From Bathymodiolus brooksi thiotrophic gill symbiont (GTDB lineage: Bacteria > Pseudomonadota > Gammaproteobacteria > PS1 > Pseudothioglobaceae): DNA of 13,441 bases. The notes under the pieces are model-generated. The model was given only the letters and a program-made list of their open reading frames with translations, did no database searches and was not told the DNA's origin. Position 1 is the stretch's first letter. Each line of letters begins with the position of its first letter. The stretch is from NCBI RefSeq assembly GCF_903642095.1, contig NZ_CAHJWD020000290.1:1-13441 (forward strand), given 5' to 3'. The position numbers and the translations under genes were made by a program. This document shows, piece by piece, positions 6,626 through 13,441 of the stretch.

Positions 6626-6648
6626 TAGATTTTAGAAAAAAATCTATT
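6624..6648. terminator. hairpin at the ccmG stop codon
   Basis: A perfect 10-bp inverted repeat (6624-6633 and 6639-6648) has a five-base loop and overlaps two bases of the ccmG stop codon. On the minus strand the stem is not followed by T residues, so it is a weak candidate for intrinsic termination of the ccm transcript. It may instead stabilise the 3' end. Confidence 0.35.
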
Positions 6649-7171
6649 ATTTTTGTAATCGCTCAATTAATGGTAACATTTGTTGTCGCCAAATACTCGG
6701 CGTGATTTCACCAATACGCTTGAATCGAATAATACCTTTCTTATCAACCACAAAGGTTTCAGGTGTGGCATACACGCCCAATTCTAAGCCCAATTTACCT
6801 TGATTATCAAATACTATAAAATCAAAAGGATTGCCAAGTGTTCTTAAAAAACGCTCACCCTCTTTTTTTCTGTCTTTATAATTAATGCCAACCATTTGCA
6901 CACTACTGGTTTGAGCAATATTGTTCAACATTTTATGTTCTGCTCTACAAGTAACGCACCAAGATGCCCATACATTAACCAATGACACTTTATTTTTTAA
7001 GCGATTTTGTAGGGTAAATTGATCACCCGTTTTAAAATCTTCCACTTCAAGATTTGGAAAAGCTTTATCAATTAAAGGAGATGGGATTGTTTTGGTATCT
7101 CGCCCTAAACCGTTATACAAAAACCACGCCAAAACAACAAAAATCATTAAAGGTAAGAATTTATCTATCAT
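6647..7171 (-). CDS. ccmG: cytochrome c maturation thioredoxin-like protein CcmG (DsbE)
   Basis: CcmG is a membrane-tethered periplasmic thiol-disulfide reductase that reduces the haem-binding CXXC of apocytochrome c. The 174-residue protein has an N-terminal membrane anchor (about 5-20), a thioredoxin fold with the active site W71-C-V-T-C75, and the cis-proline segment GVYATPETF (Pro137), both diagnostic for DsbE/CcmG. Length is normal. Its ATG overlaps the ccmE stop by four bases (ATGA), so it is translationally coupled. In the usual ccm order ccmF lies between E and G; here it is absent. Confidence 0.92.
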   Translation of the reverse strand: MIDKFLPLMIFVVLAWFLYNGLGRDTKTIPSPLIDKAFPNLEVEDFKTGDQFTLQNRLKNKVSLVNVWASWCVTCRAEHKMLNNIAQTSSVQMVGINYKDRKKEGERFLRTLGNPFDFIVFDNQGKLGLELGVYATPETFVVDKKGIIRFKRIGEITPSIWRQQMLPLIERLQK

Positions 7172-7584
7172 TTTTTCGCCTCCTCTAAAGCGTCGGCAAC
7201 TTCAGGTGGCATATAATTCTCATCGTGTTTTGCCAATACTTCTGTTGCTACAAATAGATTGCCCACCAAAGAACCTGTGGTAACAATGCCCTGCCCTTCT
7301 CTAAACAAGTCTGGCAAAATGCCCGTGTATTCAACGGTAAATTTGTTTTTATTATCAGTAACATCAAAAGTAGATTTTAAATCCTTACGCTTAAAACTGC
7401 CTGCAACAACCAAACCACCCAATCGAAAACTTTTGCCAATCGGTGCCTTACCTTCTGCCACTGCAGTCGGTGAATAAAAGTAATTGGCATTACTCTCTAA
7501 TGCTTGCAATAAAAGTGTTACTGCTAATATTGCACCCGCAATTAATGTTGCTACAAGCACCATTCTGTTTTGTCTTTTAGTCAT
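7168..7584 (-). CDS. ccmE: cytochrome c maturation haem chaperone CcmE
   Basis: CcmE holds haem covalently in the periplasm between CcmC and the CcmF/H ligation complex. The 138-residue protein has one N-terminal membrane anchor (about 10-27), an OB-fold-like core (RLGGLVVAGS and TVEYTGILPDLFREGQG) and the haem-binding motif HDENY with His120. It ends with an acidic/Lys-rich tail. AGGAG within the ccmD 3' end supports the ATG at 7584, two bases after the ccmD stop. Confidence 0.95.
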   Translation of the reverse strand: MTKRQNRMVLVATLIAGAILAVTLLLQALESNANYFYSPTAVAEGKAPIGKSFRLGGLVVAGSFKRKDLKSTFDVTDNKNKFTVEYTGILPDLFREGQGIVTTGSLVGNLFVATEVLAKHDENYMPPEVADALEEAKK

Positions 7585-7586
7585 TA

Positions 7587-7739
7587 TTATTCTCCTCTGA
7601 TGTATTTAATGCGTAATTGCGTGGCTATGCGTGTATGGTTTATCTTAGCACTGATAAACAAAAATGCAACCATAGTAAAAGTGAGTAAATACGACACCCA
7701 TATATACAATGCGTATTTATCAAATATTAAAAAATCCAT
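7587..7739 (-). CDS. ccmD: cytochrome c maturation small membrane protein CcmD
   Basis: This 50-residue protein (start MDFLIFDKYALYIW, end RIKYIRGE) has one membrane helix at about 11-30 followed by a basic cytoplasmic tail, the standard CcmD layout. CcmD helps release haem-loaded CcmE from the CcmABC complex. Its ATG shares one base with the ccmC stop (TAATG), and its stop lies two bases before ccmE, so it fills the ccmC-ccmE gap exactly. Identification rests on size, topology and position, since CcmD sequences are poorly conserved. Confidence 0.85.
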   Translation of the reverse strand: MDFLIFDKYALYIWVSYLLTFTMVAFLFISAKINHTRIATQLRIKYIRGE

Positions 7740-8476
7740 TATTTTTTCCCCTCTATTAATGTCTTTACCCAGCGTGAATTTTGCTCTCTTACCAATACTT
7801 CATCTCGTGCGCGCATTAACACCAATGCACCATATAAAAATTTAAAGGCAAAACTGATTAACATTAATGCAATAAACATATCAATTTGCATAGATATTTT
7901 TGTTGCACTAATAGAAGAACCTTGATGTAGGCTATTCCACCATTCAACTGAATAATAAATAATAGGGATATTAACCAAACCCACAATTGCCAAAATAGCA
8001 GATGCCTTAGAGGCTGTTTTTGGGTTATCAAAAGCATTATTAAGCGATATATAGGCTAAGTATAAAAACAATAAAATAAGCTCAGAAGTTAGGCGTGCAT
8101 CCCACACCCACCAAGTGCCCCACATTGGTTTCCCCCAAATACTGCCTGTAATTAACGCTAAAAGCGTAAATAATGCACCAATGGGTGCTGATACTTTGGC
8201 AACTATGTGTGCTAATTTAATCTGCCAAATAAGACCAATAGCACCTGAAATTGCCATCACCATATAAACAAATAAACTCATCCAAGCAGCAGGCACATGC
8301 ACATACATAATGCGAACACTATCACCTTGTTGATAATCAGCTGGTGAAACCACTAAACCCCAATACAACCCTGCTAATGACAGGGCAATAAAAGGCATCA
8401 TTAGCCATGGAATAATTTTCGCACTGGTCTGATAGAAATTTTGTGGTGAGGCGAATGCTTGAATCCATTTCCACAT
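7739..8476 (-). CDS. ccmC: cytochrome c maturation haem-handling membrane protein CcmC
   Basis: CcmC delivers haem to CcmE in the inner membrane. The 245-residue protein is multi-spanning (about six helices) and carries the tryptophan-rich WWD motif GKPMWGTWWVWDARL (residues about 115-129). The two axial haem-ligand histidines are H60 (MYVHVPAAW) and H184 (NSLHQGSS), the same numbers as in E. coli CcmC. Length is normal. A GGAA element lies before the ATG. It follows tsaB by 31 bases, and no ccmA or ccmB precedes it, unlike the classic ccmABCDEFGH operon. Confidence 0.96.
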   Translation of the reverse strand: MWKWIQAFASPQNFYQTSAKIIPWLMMPFIALSLAGLYWGLVVSPADYQQGDSVRIMYVHVPAAWMSLFVYMVMAISGAIGLIWQIKLAHIVAKVSAPIGALFTLLALITGSIWGKPMWGTWWVWDARLTSELILLFLYLAYISLNNAFDNPKTASKASAILAIVGLVNIPIIYYSVEWWNSLHQGSSISATKISMQIDMFIALMLISFAFKFLYGALVLMRARDEVLVREQNSRWVKTLIEGKK

Positions 8477-8507
8477 ATTGATTATTCCAAAATTAAGATT
8501 GAATTGG

Positions 8508-9167
8508 TTATTTTAACGATTTTTGCGCAACATTGTTGCGCAAATAAGTGGGCAGTGGTAACTCAGTATCATACTCAGTATTTTTAGTTAAAAACAAAGC
8601 GATTAAATTCTCAGATTTTGGATAAAAATTTGCCACAAAATTATCAACCCCTGTGCACGCCACAAGAATATCTTTATAAGCACCCCACCCCGTGCCTATA
8701 CCCATAAAATCAACACCCAGAGCATCAACCAAATCAGGCTTTTCCAAACGCTCAGCACGCAACACGCCTTCTTGATACACCCCCCAATATACCTCGTTCA
8801 TACGCGCATCAAGGGCAAGGGCAAATTTATCAAGTTTGTATTTTTGCATAGCACCAAAGCCAACCACTTCAAGGGTTGAAAACCCCACAGTTGGAATATT
8901 GTGTGCCAAAGATATTCCTTGCACCACACTCACACACATACGCACACCCGTAAATGCACCGGGGCCTTTGGTGTAAACAATCACATCTAAATCTGCTACC
9001 GTTATCTCAGCTTCGGTAAACACTTCGTTGCACAACGGTAAAATTAGGCTGGAACTTTTTGTTATCTCTTGCACAAAGCGTGAAATAGTCTTACCTTGTG
9101 TATAAAGACTAACAGAACAGACTTCAGTGCAAGTATCAATTGCGAGTATATTTTGTATATTTTGCAT
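8508..9167 (-). CDS. tsaB: tRNA threonylcarbamoyladenosine biosynthesis protein TsaB
   Basis: TsaB (YeaZ) is the partner of TsaD in making the t6A37 modification of ANN-decoding tRNAs in the cytoplasm. The 219-residue ASKHA-fold protein shows the N-terminal ILAIDTCTEVCSVSL, the TKGPGAFTGVR segment (residues about 66-76), ALDARMNEVYWG and the C-terminal PTYLRNNVA, all typical of TsaB. Length is normal. It starts four bases after the end of the upstream glycosyltransferase gene and has no clear Shine-Dalgarno, so expression probably depends on readthrough from there. Confidence 0.94.
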   Translation of the reverse strand: MQNIQNILAIDTCTEVCSVSLYTQGKTISRFVQEITKSSSLILPLCNEVFTEAEITVADLDVIVYTKGPGAFTGVRMCVSVVQGISLAHNIPTVGFSTLEVVGFGAMQKYKLDKFALALDARMNEVYWGVYQEGVLRAERLEKPDLVDALGVDFMGIGTGWGAYKDILVACTGVDNFVANFYPKSENLIALFLTKNTEYDTELPLPTYLRNNVAQKSLK

Positions 9168-9171
9168 GGCG

Positions 9172-9825
9172 TTATTTTAGCGTTTTTTTATACTTATGAT
9201 ACAGTCGTAACACCAAATTTCTGCGTTTTAACAATCGATTTGGGTGTTTAGTTGGATGATAATAACTCGGCCCTTTCACTAATGCCACCAAAGTTGCCAA
9301 GCGTTCAAGGGATAATTTATTAAGTTCTGTGTCAAAATAAAACTGCGCCGCTTGCTGAAATCCATGCACTTCATAATAACCATGTTGCCCCAAATATACG
9401 CTGTTCATATACCGGTTTAAAATCATCTCTTTATCAAATGAAGCCTCTAGCAACAACGCCATTAACGCTTCATTAAACTTTCTAGTCAAAGTTTTTTCAT
9501 GCGTGAGTAATGAATTTTTAATCAATTGTTGGGTAATGGTGCTGGCACCCCTCATAGGTTTATCGTTCCAATAGTAATCACGCACCACTCTAACAATTTC
9601 TCTAAAATCCACCCCTTTGTGTTGGAAAAATGAATGGTCTTCTATCATCAACAACATATTAATAAGCGCCTTCGGGTGTTGCATCAATAACAGAGTGGAA
9701 TTTGTCTCATCTAATGGTTTGGAAAATTCATCCTTAACCACGCCATGCAAATGATTGAGATAGGCAGAAAAAACAACAATAACAAGCAATATCAAGAACA
9801 AAATTAAACGCCTTACCTTTTTCAC
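9172..9825 (-). CDS. stand-alone peptidoglycan glycosyltransferase (GT51), PBP1b-like
   Basis: The enzyme would polymerise lipid II into glycan strands on the periplasmic face of the inner membrane. The 217-residue protein has one N-terminal membrane anchor (about 5-22) and then a GT51 domain. Visible motifs are [10 protein letters not shown] with catalytic Glu62, [13 protein letters not shown], and [13 protein letters not shown] with Glu119 (57 residues after the first, as for E233/E290 of E. coli PBP1b). [23 protein letters not shown] and VKGPSYYHP follow. These match the GT domain of bifunctional PBP1b better than monofunctional MtgA, yet the chain ends right after [14 protein letters not shown], where PBP1b continues into its transpeptidase. 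No transpeptidase remnant follows; tsaB starts four bases on. The start is GTG, overlapping the radC stop (GTGA). It is functionally like MtgA, so I give no symbol. Confidence 0.85.
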   Translation of the reverse strand: MKKVRRLILFLILLVIVVFSAYLNHLHGVVKDEFSKPLDETNSTLLLMQHPKALINMLLMIEDHSFFQHKGVDFREIVRVVRDYYWNDKPMRGASTITQQLIKNSLLTHEKTLTRKFNEALMALLLEASFDKEMILNRYMNSVYLGQHGYYEVHGFQQAAQFYFDTELNKLSLERLATLVALVKGPSYYHPTKHPNRLLKRRNLVLRLYHKYKKTLK

Positions 9826-10502
9826 AACATATTACCCCGCTGTGCCAAACTCTCAAAACGCCCACCATTACCAATAATAATATGATCCAATACACGCACA
9901 TCAATCAATGCCAACGCCTCTTTAATTTTGTGCGTGATATTAATATCAGATTGCGATGGCGTTGGGTCGCCTGATGGATGATTGTGTGCCAAAATCACAG
10001 CAGCTGCATTATGATTCAACACGGCTTTAACCACTTCTCGTGGATGCACACTGGCTTTATTTAGCGTGCCAATGAATAATTCCACCAACTCAATCAAATG
10101 ATTTTTTTGATCTAACAACAACATCGCAAAAGTCTCCCGATGTGAATTACCAATATGCAAGTGCAAATAACTGGCAATTTGCTCCGGTCTGGTAAAGGTA
10201 TCACCCTTATTCATACCCGACTCAAAATACCGCTTTGCCATCGCCATCACCCCACGAAGATTGGCGTATTTCGCGGGCCCCAGCCCCTTGCCCTTACAAA
10301 ATTCTTCTTCGTTTGCATTTAATAGATTATGCAAAGAGCCAAATTGATCAAGCAAATCTTGTGCCAATACCACCGCACTTTTACCCTTGATACCTGTGCG
10401 TAAAAATATTGCCAACAACTCTGCATCGCTCAAACTGTCTTCACCAAATTTAATCAGTTTCTCTCTAGGTCTGTCATTTTCGTGCCAGTTTTTTATTGTC
10501 AT
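9822..10502 (-). CDS. radC: RadC/JAB-domain protein
   Basis: The 226-residue protein has an N-terminal helical/helix-hairpin-helix-like part (about 1-100; [12 protein letters not shown]) and a C-terminal MPN/JAB metal-binding domain with [13 protein letters not shown] and the HxH-x(10)-D signature (H173, H175 in [12 protein letters not shown]186). The motif is complete, so metal binding is expected, but the cellular role of RadC is unsettled; the old link to DNA repair is doubtful, and relatives are common beside mobile or restriction loci. It lies 43 bases after hsdR and overlaps the glycosyltransferase by four bases. Confidence 0.93.
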   Translation of the reverse strand: MTIKNWHENDRPREKLIKFGEDSLSDAELLAIFLRTGIKGKSAVVLAQDLLDQFGSLHNLLNANEEEFCKGKGLGPAKYANLRGVMAMAKRYFESGMNKGDTFTRPEQIASYLHLHIGNSHRETFAMLLLDQKNHLIELVELFIGTLNKASVHPREVVKAVLNHNAAAVILAHNHPSGDPTPSQSDINITHKIKEALALIDVRVLDHIIIGNGGRFESLAQRGNML

Positions 10503-10527
10503 AATTTATTTTCCATCAGCATAAAAT

Positions 10528-10548
10528 CTTTGCATAAACATTAATCTA
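10528..10548. repeat. possible remnant of a palindromic-repeat end between hsdR and radC
   Basis: CTTTGCATAAA at 10528-10538 is identical to part of the outer arm of the 74-bp element, and the following CATTAAT is similar. Only one arm is present and the match is short, so chance is possible. The right edge reaches the hsdR stop codon. Confidence 0.25.
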
Positions 10549-12975
10549 CGCAACCCTTGACTGATATAAATACTTTTGAAAATCAACAAACAAAGGAACA
10601 ATCTCTTGTATGTCGCCTAATGTCGCCTTAGCATCCTCCAGCGATTGATATTTTATTTTTAATAAAATGGGCAATTGAGTCTGCTTGAGCTCCTCAACGC
10701 CGATTTCAATGTATTTACTCAAAACAAATTCTATAAATTCTTGTTGGGTTTCATTTAAAGAAAACAGTATTTTCGCTTTTGCCTTAGACACTCTTTCTTG
10801 CCGAGTCATAGGCTGAAAATCGCTATCAAACACATATTTAAGCACATCGAATAAATCACTATTTTCAGCATTAATCAGTTTTTTCAAACTGTTTAATGGT
10901 TGTTTGCCAAAACCCGCAATATCTAATTTTTTAAGCAAAGCTTCTCTGGTTTTTGGATAACTCCATATTTCTTGCAATTCCTTTTCATCTTTAAAAAAAT
11001 TAGGCAATTCACCAAACAAATTTTCCAAAAATTCTGCCGCTGAAATAAGTTTACCATCTACATCCCAAAACGAAGTTGTGAGCATATACTGAATTTCTCT
11101 TTCCTTGCCATCAGCCAATCTTATCTTCACTTTTTTAACGCAAGCACAAGGACTTTGCCCGCAAGTTTCACAAACTTCCTTCACGCAAATACAAGGGAAT
11201 TGCCCACATTCTTTGCAAGACTTAGTTGGCATTTTTTCACAAACACAAGGACTTTCTCCACATTTATAACACACCTCTGCTTCAATCGGATCACCATCCC
11301 ATTCAGGGTCTGAAAAATTCCGATAAGCACCAACAAAATCATAAATTGTAAAAAAATCCTTGCCCGCAAAAAGCCGTGTGCCACGCCCAATGATTTGTTT
11401 AAATTCAATCATTTGACTCACTTCTCGCATTAAAACAATGTTACGAATATTACGAGCATCAACCCCAGTTGAGAGTTTTTGCGAAGTGGTTAAAATGGTG
11501 GGAATGGTTCTTTCATTGTTTTGAAATTTACGCAAAAATTGCTCACCAATTTCACCGTCATTTGCTGTAACTCGCACACAATAATTCACTTCAACACTTT
11601 TTTTATACTGGTTAATCAAATCCCTAACCATTGCCGCATGGTCTTGAGAAGCACAAAAAACAATCGTTTTTTCATTCTGATTAACTTCATCCATAAAAAC
11701 CTGCACCCGTCTAGACTCTCGTGCTTTAATCTCTATGTTTTTATTAAAATCTTTTTCTTCATAAAGTTTGCCAATCTCAACATTGCCCTCAAGTATTTCA
11801 TCATCATTGGTATAAATATAATCATCCATTGTTGTTTGAATACGCTTGACTTTAAACGGGGTCAAAAAACCATCATCAATACCTTCCTTCAGAGAATAAA
11901 CATAAACAGGTTCACCAAAATATTCATAAGTATCAACATTGTCTTGGCGTTTTGGCGTTGCAGTCAGCCCCAATTGCACCGCAGGAAAAAAATATTCCAA
12001 AATTCCACGCCAACTACTTTCATTATTTGCCCCACCCCTATGGCACTCATCAATAATAATTAAATCAAAAAAGTCTTGATCATATTGATGATAATAAGCA
12101 GCCTCATCATCAAATTCCGCCTCATCTTGCCTCTCATTTTCCGGCAATTCTGCAGTATTGTCATTAGCCATTAACGATTGAAAAATGGTAAAAAAGACGC
12201 TGCCATTTGTTGGCACCTTGCCCCTTTTCTTAATTTCTTTTGGCTTAATCCGCACCATTGCATCATCCGCAAATGCTGAAAATTCGTTAAACGCTTGGTC
12301 CGCTAAAATATTACGATCTGCCAAAAACAATATTCGTGGCTGCCTCTGCCCATCTTGGTTTAGATTCCAACGCGTATGAAATAATTTCCAAACAATTTGA
12401 AAAGCAATCGATGTTTTTCCCGTGCCTGTAGCAAGGGTTAATAAAATACGCTTTTGATTTTTAGCAATCACCTCAAGCGTATTATTAACGGCAATTTCTT
12501 GATAATACCTCGGTTTCCAAGCACCTGATTTATCTTCAAAAGGCACCATTGAAAACGCATCTAACCATTTATTTTGCTCGCTATACATTGCATGCCAAAG
12601 TGCATCAGGCGTAGGAAAATTAACAACCAGTTTTTCCTCACCAGTTTTCATATTAATTTGATAAATTTCCTTACCATTAGCAGAATAAGTGTAATTCAAA
12701 TTTAACTTTTCAGCATAAAGTTTAGCCTGCACCACCCCCTCACCCACCACCAAATCAGAACTTTTAGCCTCAACAACCGCCAACTTAATCCCTTTGTAAA
12801 TCAAAATATAATCAGCAATCAATGGATTTTTACGCCCACCACCAACCTGAATTCTACCATCAGTAATTTTACAAACATCTCGCTCACGCAATATTTTTGA
12901 ATCCTCCACAACACCCCAACCACTTGCCTTTAGTTGCGGGTCTATCAATTCTGCTCTTGTTTCTGCTTCGTTCAT
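10546..12975 (-). CDS. hsdR: type I restriction enzyme R subunit (HsdR, EcoEI-like)
   Basis: HsdR is the ATP-driven translocase/nuclease of type I restriction complexes. The 809-residue protein opens MNEAETRAELIDPQLKASGW, as EcoEI-type R subunits do. The nuclease motif is intact (D55; E69-A-K71). The SF2 helicase motor has Walker A ATGTGKT (182-188), DECH (309-312), TATP (338-341) and QIIGRGTR (527-534). A C-terminal helical region (about 640-809) would contact the methylase. An insert at 569-612 carries three copies of C-x2-C-x4-C-x-C. All catalytic residues are present and the frame is uninterrupted, so it is probably functional. No hsdM or hsdS is in the window: the downstream neighbour is radC and upstream is a decayed gene. 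No Shine-Dalgarno is visible before the ATG. A stand-alone HsdR-like nuclease-helicase is an alternative. Confidence 0.9.
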   Translation of the reverse strand: MNEAETRAELIDPQLKASGWGVVEDSKILRERDVCKITDGRIQVGGGRKNPLIADYILIYKGIKLAVVEAKSSDLVVGEGVVQAKLYAEKLNLNYTYSANGKEIYQINMKTGEEKLVVNFPTPDALWHAMYSEQNKWLDAFSMVPFEDKSGAWKPRYYQEIAVNNTLEVIAKNQKRILLTLATGTGKTSIAFQIVWKLFHTRWNLNQDGQRQPRILFLADRNILADQAFNEFSAFADDAMVRIKPKEIKKRGKVPTNGSVFFTIFQSLMANDNTAELPENERQDEAEFDDEAAYYHQYDQDFFDLIIIDECHRGGANNESSWRGILEYFFPAVQLGLTATPKRQDNVDTYEYFGEPVYVYSLKEGIDDGFLTPFKVKRIQTTMDDYIYTNDDEILEGNVEIGKLYEEKDFNKNIEIKARESRRVQVFMDEVNQNEKTIVFCASQDHAAMVRDLINQYKKSVEVNYCVRVTANDGEIGEQFLRKFQNNERTIPTILTTSQKLSTGVDARNIRNIVLMREVSQMIEFKQIIGRGTRLFAGKDFFTIYDFVGAYRNFSDPEWDGDPIEAEVCYKCGESPCVCEKMPTKSCKECGQFPCICVKEVCETCGQSPCACVKKVKIRLADGKEREIQYMLTTSFWDVDGKLISAAEFLENLFGELPNFFKDEKELQEIWSYPKTREALLKKLDIAGFGKQPLNSLKKLINAENSDLFDVLKYVFDSDFQPMTRQERVSKAKAKILFSLNETQQEFIEFVLSKYIEIGVEELKQTQLPILLKIKYQSLEDAKATLGDIQEIVPLFVDFQKYLYQSRVA

Positions 12976-13008
12976 AATTATTTTAAATATTTGTTTTTTG
13001 TTAAGTTA

Positions 13009-13036
13009 TCTATATTCACAGTCAAGAACCAGTCAA
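13009..13036 (-). promoter_or_regulatory. putative hsdR promoter with duplicated -35-like motif
   Basis: On the minus strand TTGACT (13031-13036) and TATAGA (13009-13014) are spaced 16 bp apart. A second TTGACTG copy lies 11 bases further downstream (13020-13025), forming a direct repeat that could also be an operator half-site. Transcription would start about 25-30 bases before the hsdR ATG, with a short leader lacking a Shine-Dalgarno. This is a moderate match in AT-rich DNA. Confidence 0.4.
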
Positions 13037-13227
13037 GAAAATAAAACTATAATAAGTGCTTGATTTATTAGGTTTTTGATTCCTCGTTTTTTTTTGCGTA
13101 TTTTTTTTGAGGTTGGATTTTTACTCCCTGATAGCACGGCAATAACATTAACTAATGAATAAAACCACACTTCTTTGTGCCAAGTTCTGTAGATGTCTTT
13201 GTCTTGGAAAATGATTAGTTTGTTTTT
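13033..13227 (-). pseudogene. remnant of a Bro-N / phage-antirepressor-like gene
   Basis: A 64-codon open stretch begins right after the PIN-gene stop, in the same frame. It reads KLIIFQDKDIYRTWHKE, VWFYSLVNVIAVLSGSKNPT and then KKIRKKKRG, which closely resembles the start of Bro-N proteins (pattern FQ-x-K-x-IR-x-xWH-x-x-xW-Y-S-x-VDVI-x-x-L-x-x-S-x-NP). Such proteins often sit in type I restriction loci. There is no ATG, GTG or TTG at a plausible position, the conserved Tyr/Leu segment after NPT is missing, and the frame ends soon after in a lysine/hydrophobic tail. I therefore call it an inactivated 5' fragment. Confidence 0.6.
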
Positions 13228-13441
13228 TTACCATAAGTCAAGACGTAATAATTCTAATAAATTTATGTTTCTCACGCCAACCTCTGATAAATTACAAACT
13301 GTTGGCATTTTATAACTCCTTTTTTGCTGTTTTAAAGATGGCTGTCTTTTTTCATTAGTTATCAAAATAGAATTTGTTCTTTTGGCAATAACTATAATAA
13401 ATATATCGTTTTCACCAACACCAGAACCATATCCCTCTTCT
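13228..13441 (-). CDS. PIN-domain protein, DUF4411-like (3' end only)
   Basis: The last 70 codons of a minus-strand gene enter from the right edge; the first whole codon is 13440-13438. The visible part has GENDIFIIVIAKRTNSILITNE, resembling the PIN-domain acidic motif and following beta strand (D-x-x-I-x-x-A then VTNE). KMPTVCNLSEVGVRNINLLELLR follows, matching the conserved KIP-x-VC-x-x-x-GV end of DUF4411 proteins. PIN proteins are Mg-dependent RNases, commonly toxins of toxin-antitoxin pairs; the partner, if any, would lie beyond the edge. The stop is TAA at 13228-13230. The N-terminal catalytic residues cannot be seen. Confidence 0.6.
   Translation of the reverse strand, partial: EEGYGSGVGENDIFIIVIAKRTNSILITNEKRQPSLKQQKRSYKMPTVCNLSEVGVRNINLLELLRLDLW

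Noticed and set aside
7570..7845. 91-codon plus-strand open frame across ccmD
   Set aside because: The minus-strand ccmD fits the ccmC-ccmE gap exactly with coupled start and stop, so the opposite frame is not needed and looks like nothing known.
9172..9825. Calling the glycosyltransferase MtgA
   Set aside because: Length and domain content fit MtgA, but the motif wording matches the PBP1b GT domain; a functional description without symbol is safer.
11521..12063. 180-codon plus-strand open frame opposite hsdR
   Set aside because: It is antisense to the well-conserved helicase motifs and its translation (rich in Ile, Asn, Phe, His) has no recognisable domain; a shadow of the AT-rich sense gene.

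Overview
The window is AT-rich bacterial DNA. Its gene content (ccm haem-delivery genes, type II secretion L/M/N, HU, TsaB, RadC, a PBP1b-like glycosyltransferase) is typical of a gammaproteobacterium. AT richness, compact coding and many short palindromic repeats would fit a marine thiotrophic lineage such as the SUP05/mussel-symbiont clade, but that placement is an impression from the translations and was not tested.

Layout. (1) 73-3320, plus strand: two overlapping genes encode a detached thermolysin-type propeptide (FTP/PepSY) and an 881-residue lipoprotein whose C-terminal third is an intact M4 metalloprotease. (2) 3452-5596, minus strand: gspL-gspM-gspN, part of the type II secretion inner-membrane platform, without the rest of the operon. 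Copies of one palindromic repeat family lie upstream of gspL, between gspM and gspN, and over the gspN 3' end. (3) 5597-6000: no gene, only stacked full, short and eroded copies of this repeat. (4) 6001-6650: tRNA-Asp and tRNA-Val with a clear terminator, then hupB with its own promoter. (5) 6647-8476, minus strand: ccmC-ccmD-ccmE-ccmG, tightly overlapping, with no ccmA/B in front and no ccmF between E and G. The 50-residue CcmD gene is easily missed. (6) 8508-10502, minus strand: tsaB, a stand-alone PBP1b-type GT51 glycosyltransferase and radC, nearly overlapping. (7) 10546-13441, minus strand: a defence-type patch. It holds a complete HsdR-like restriction subunit with an unusual 12-cysteine insert, a decayed Bro-N (phage antirepressor-like) fragment, and the 3' end of a PIN-domain (DUF4411-like) gene that runs off the right edge. 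No hsdM or hsdS is visible here.

How they fit together. M4 proteases are classic type II secretion cargo, so the propeptide/lipoprotein pair facing gspLMN may be a protease and part of its exporter. CcmC/D/E/G serve periplasmic haem attachment to c-type cytochromes. The right end looks like an accessory restriction/toxin locus with one decayed member. The most unusual items are the split protease, the repeat family that supplies the gspN ribosome-binding site, the GT51 domain stripped of its transpeptidase, and the triplicated cysteine motif in HsdR.
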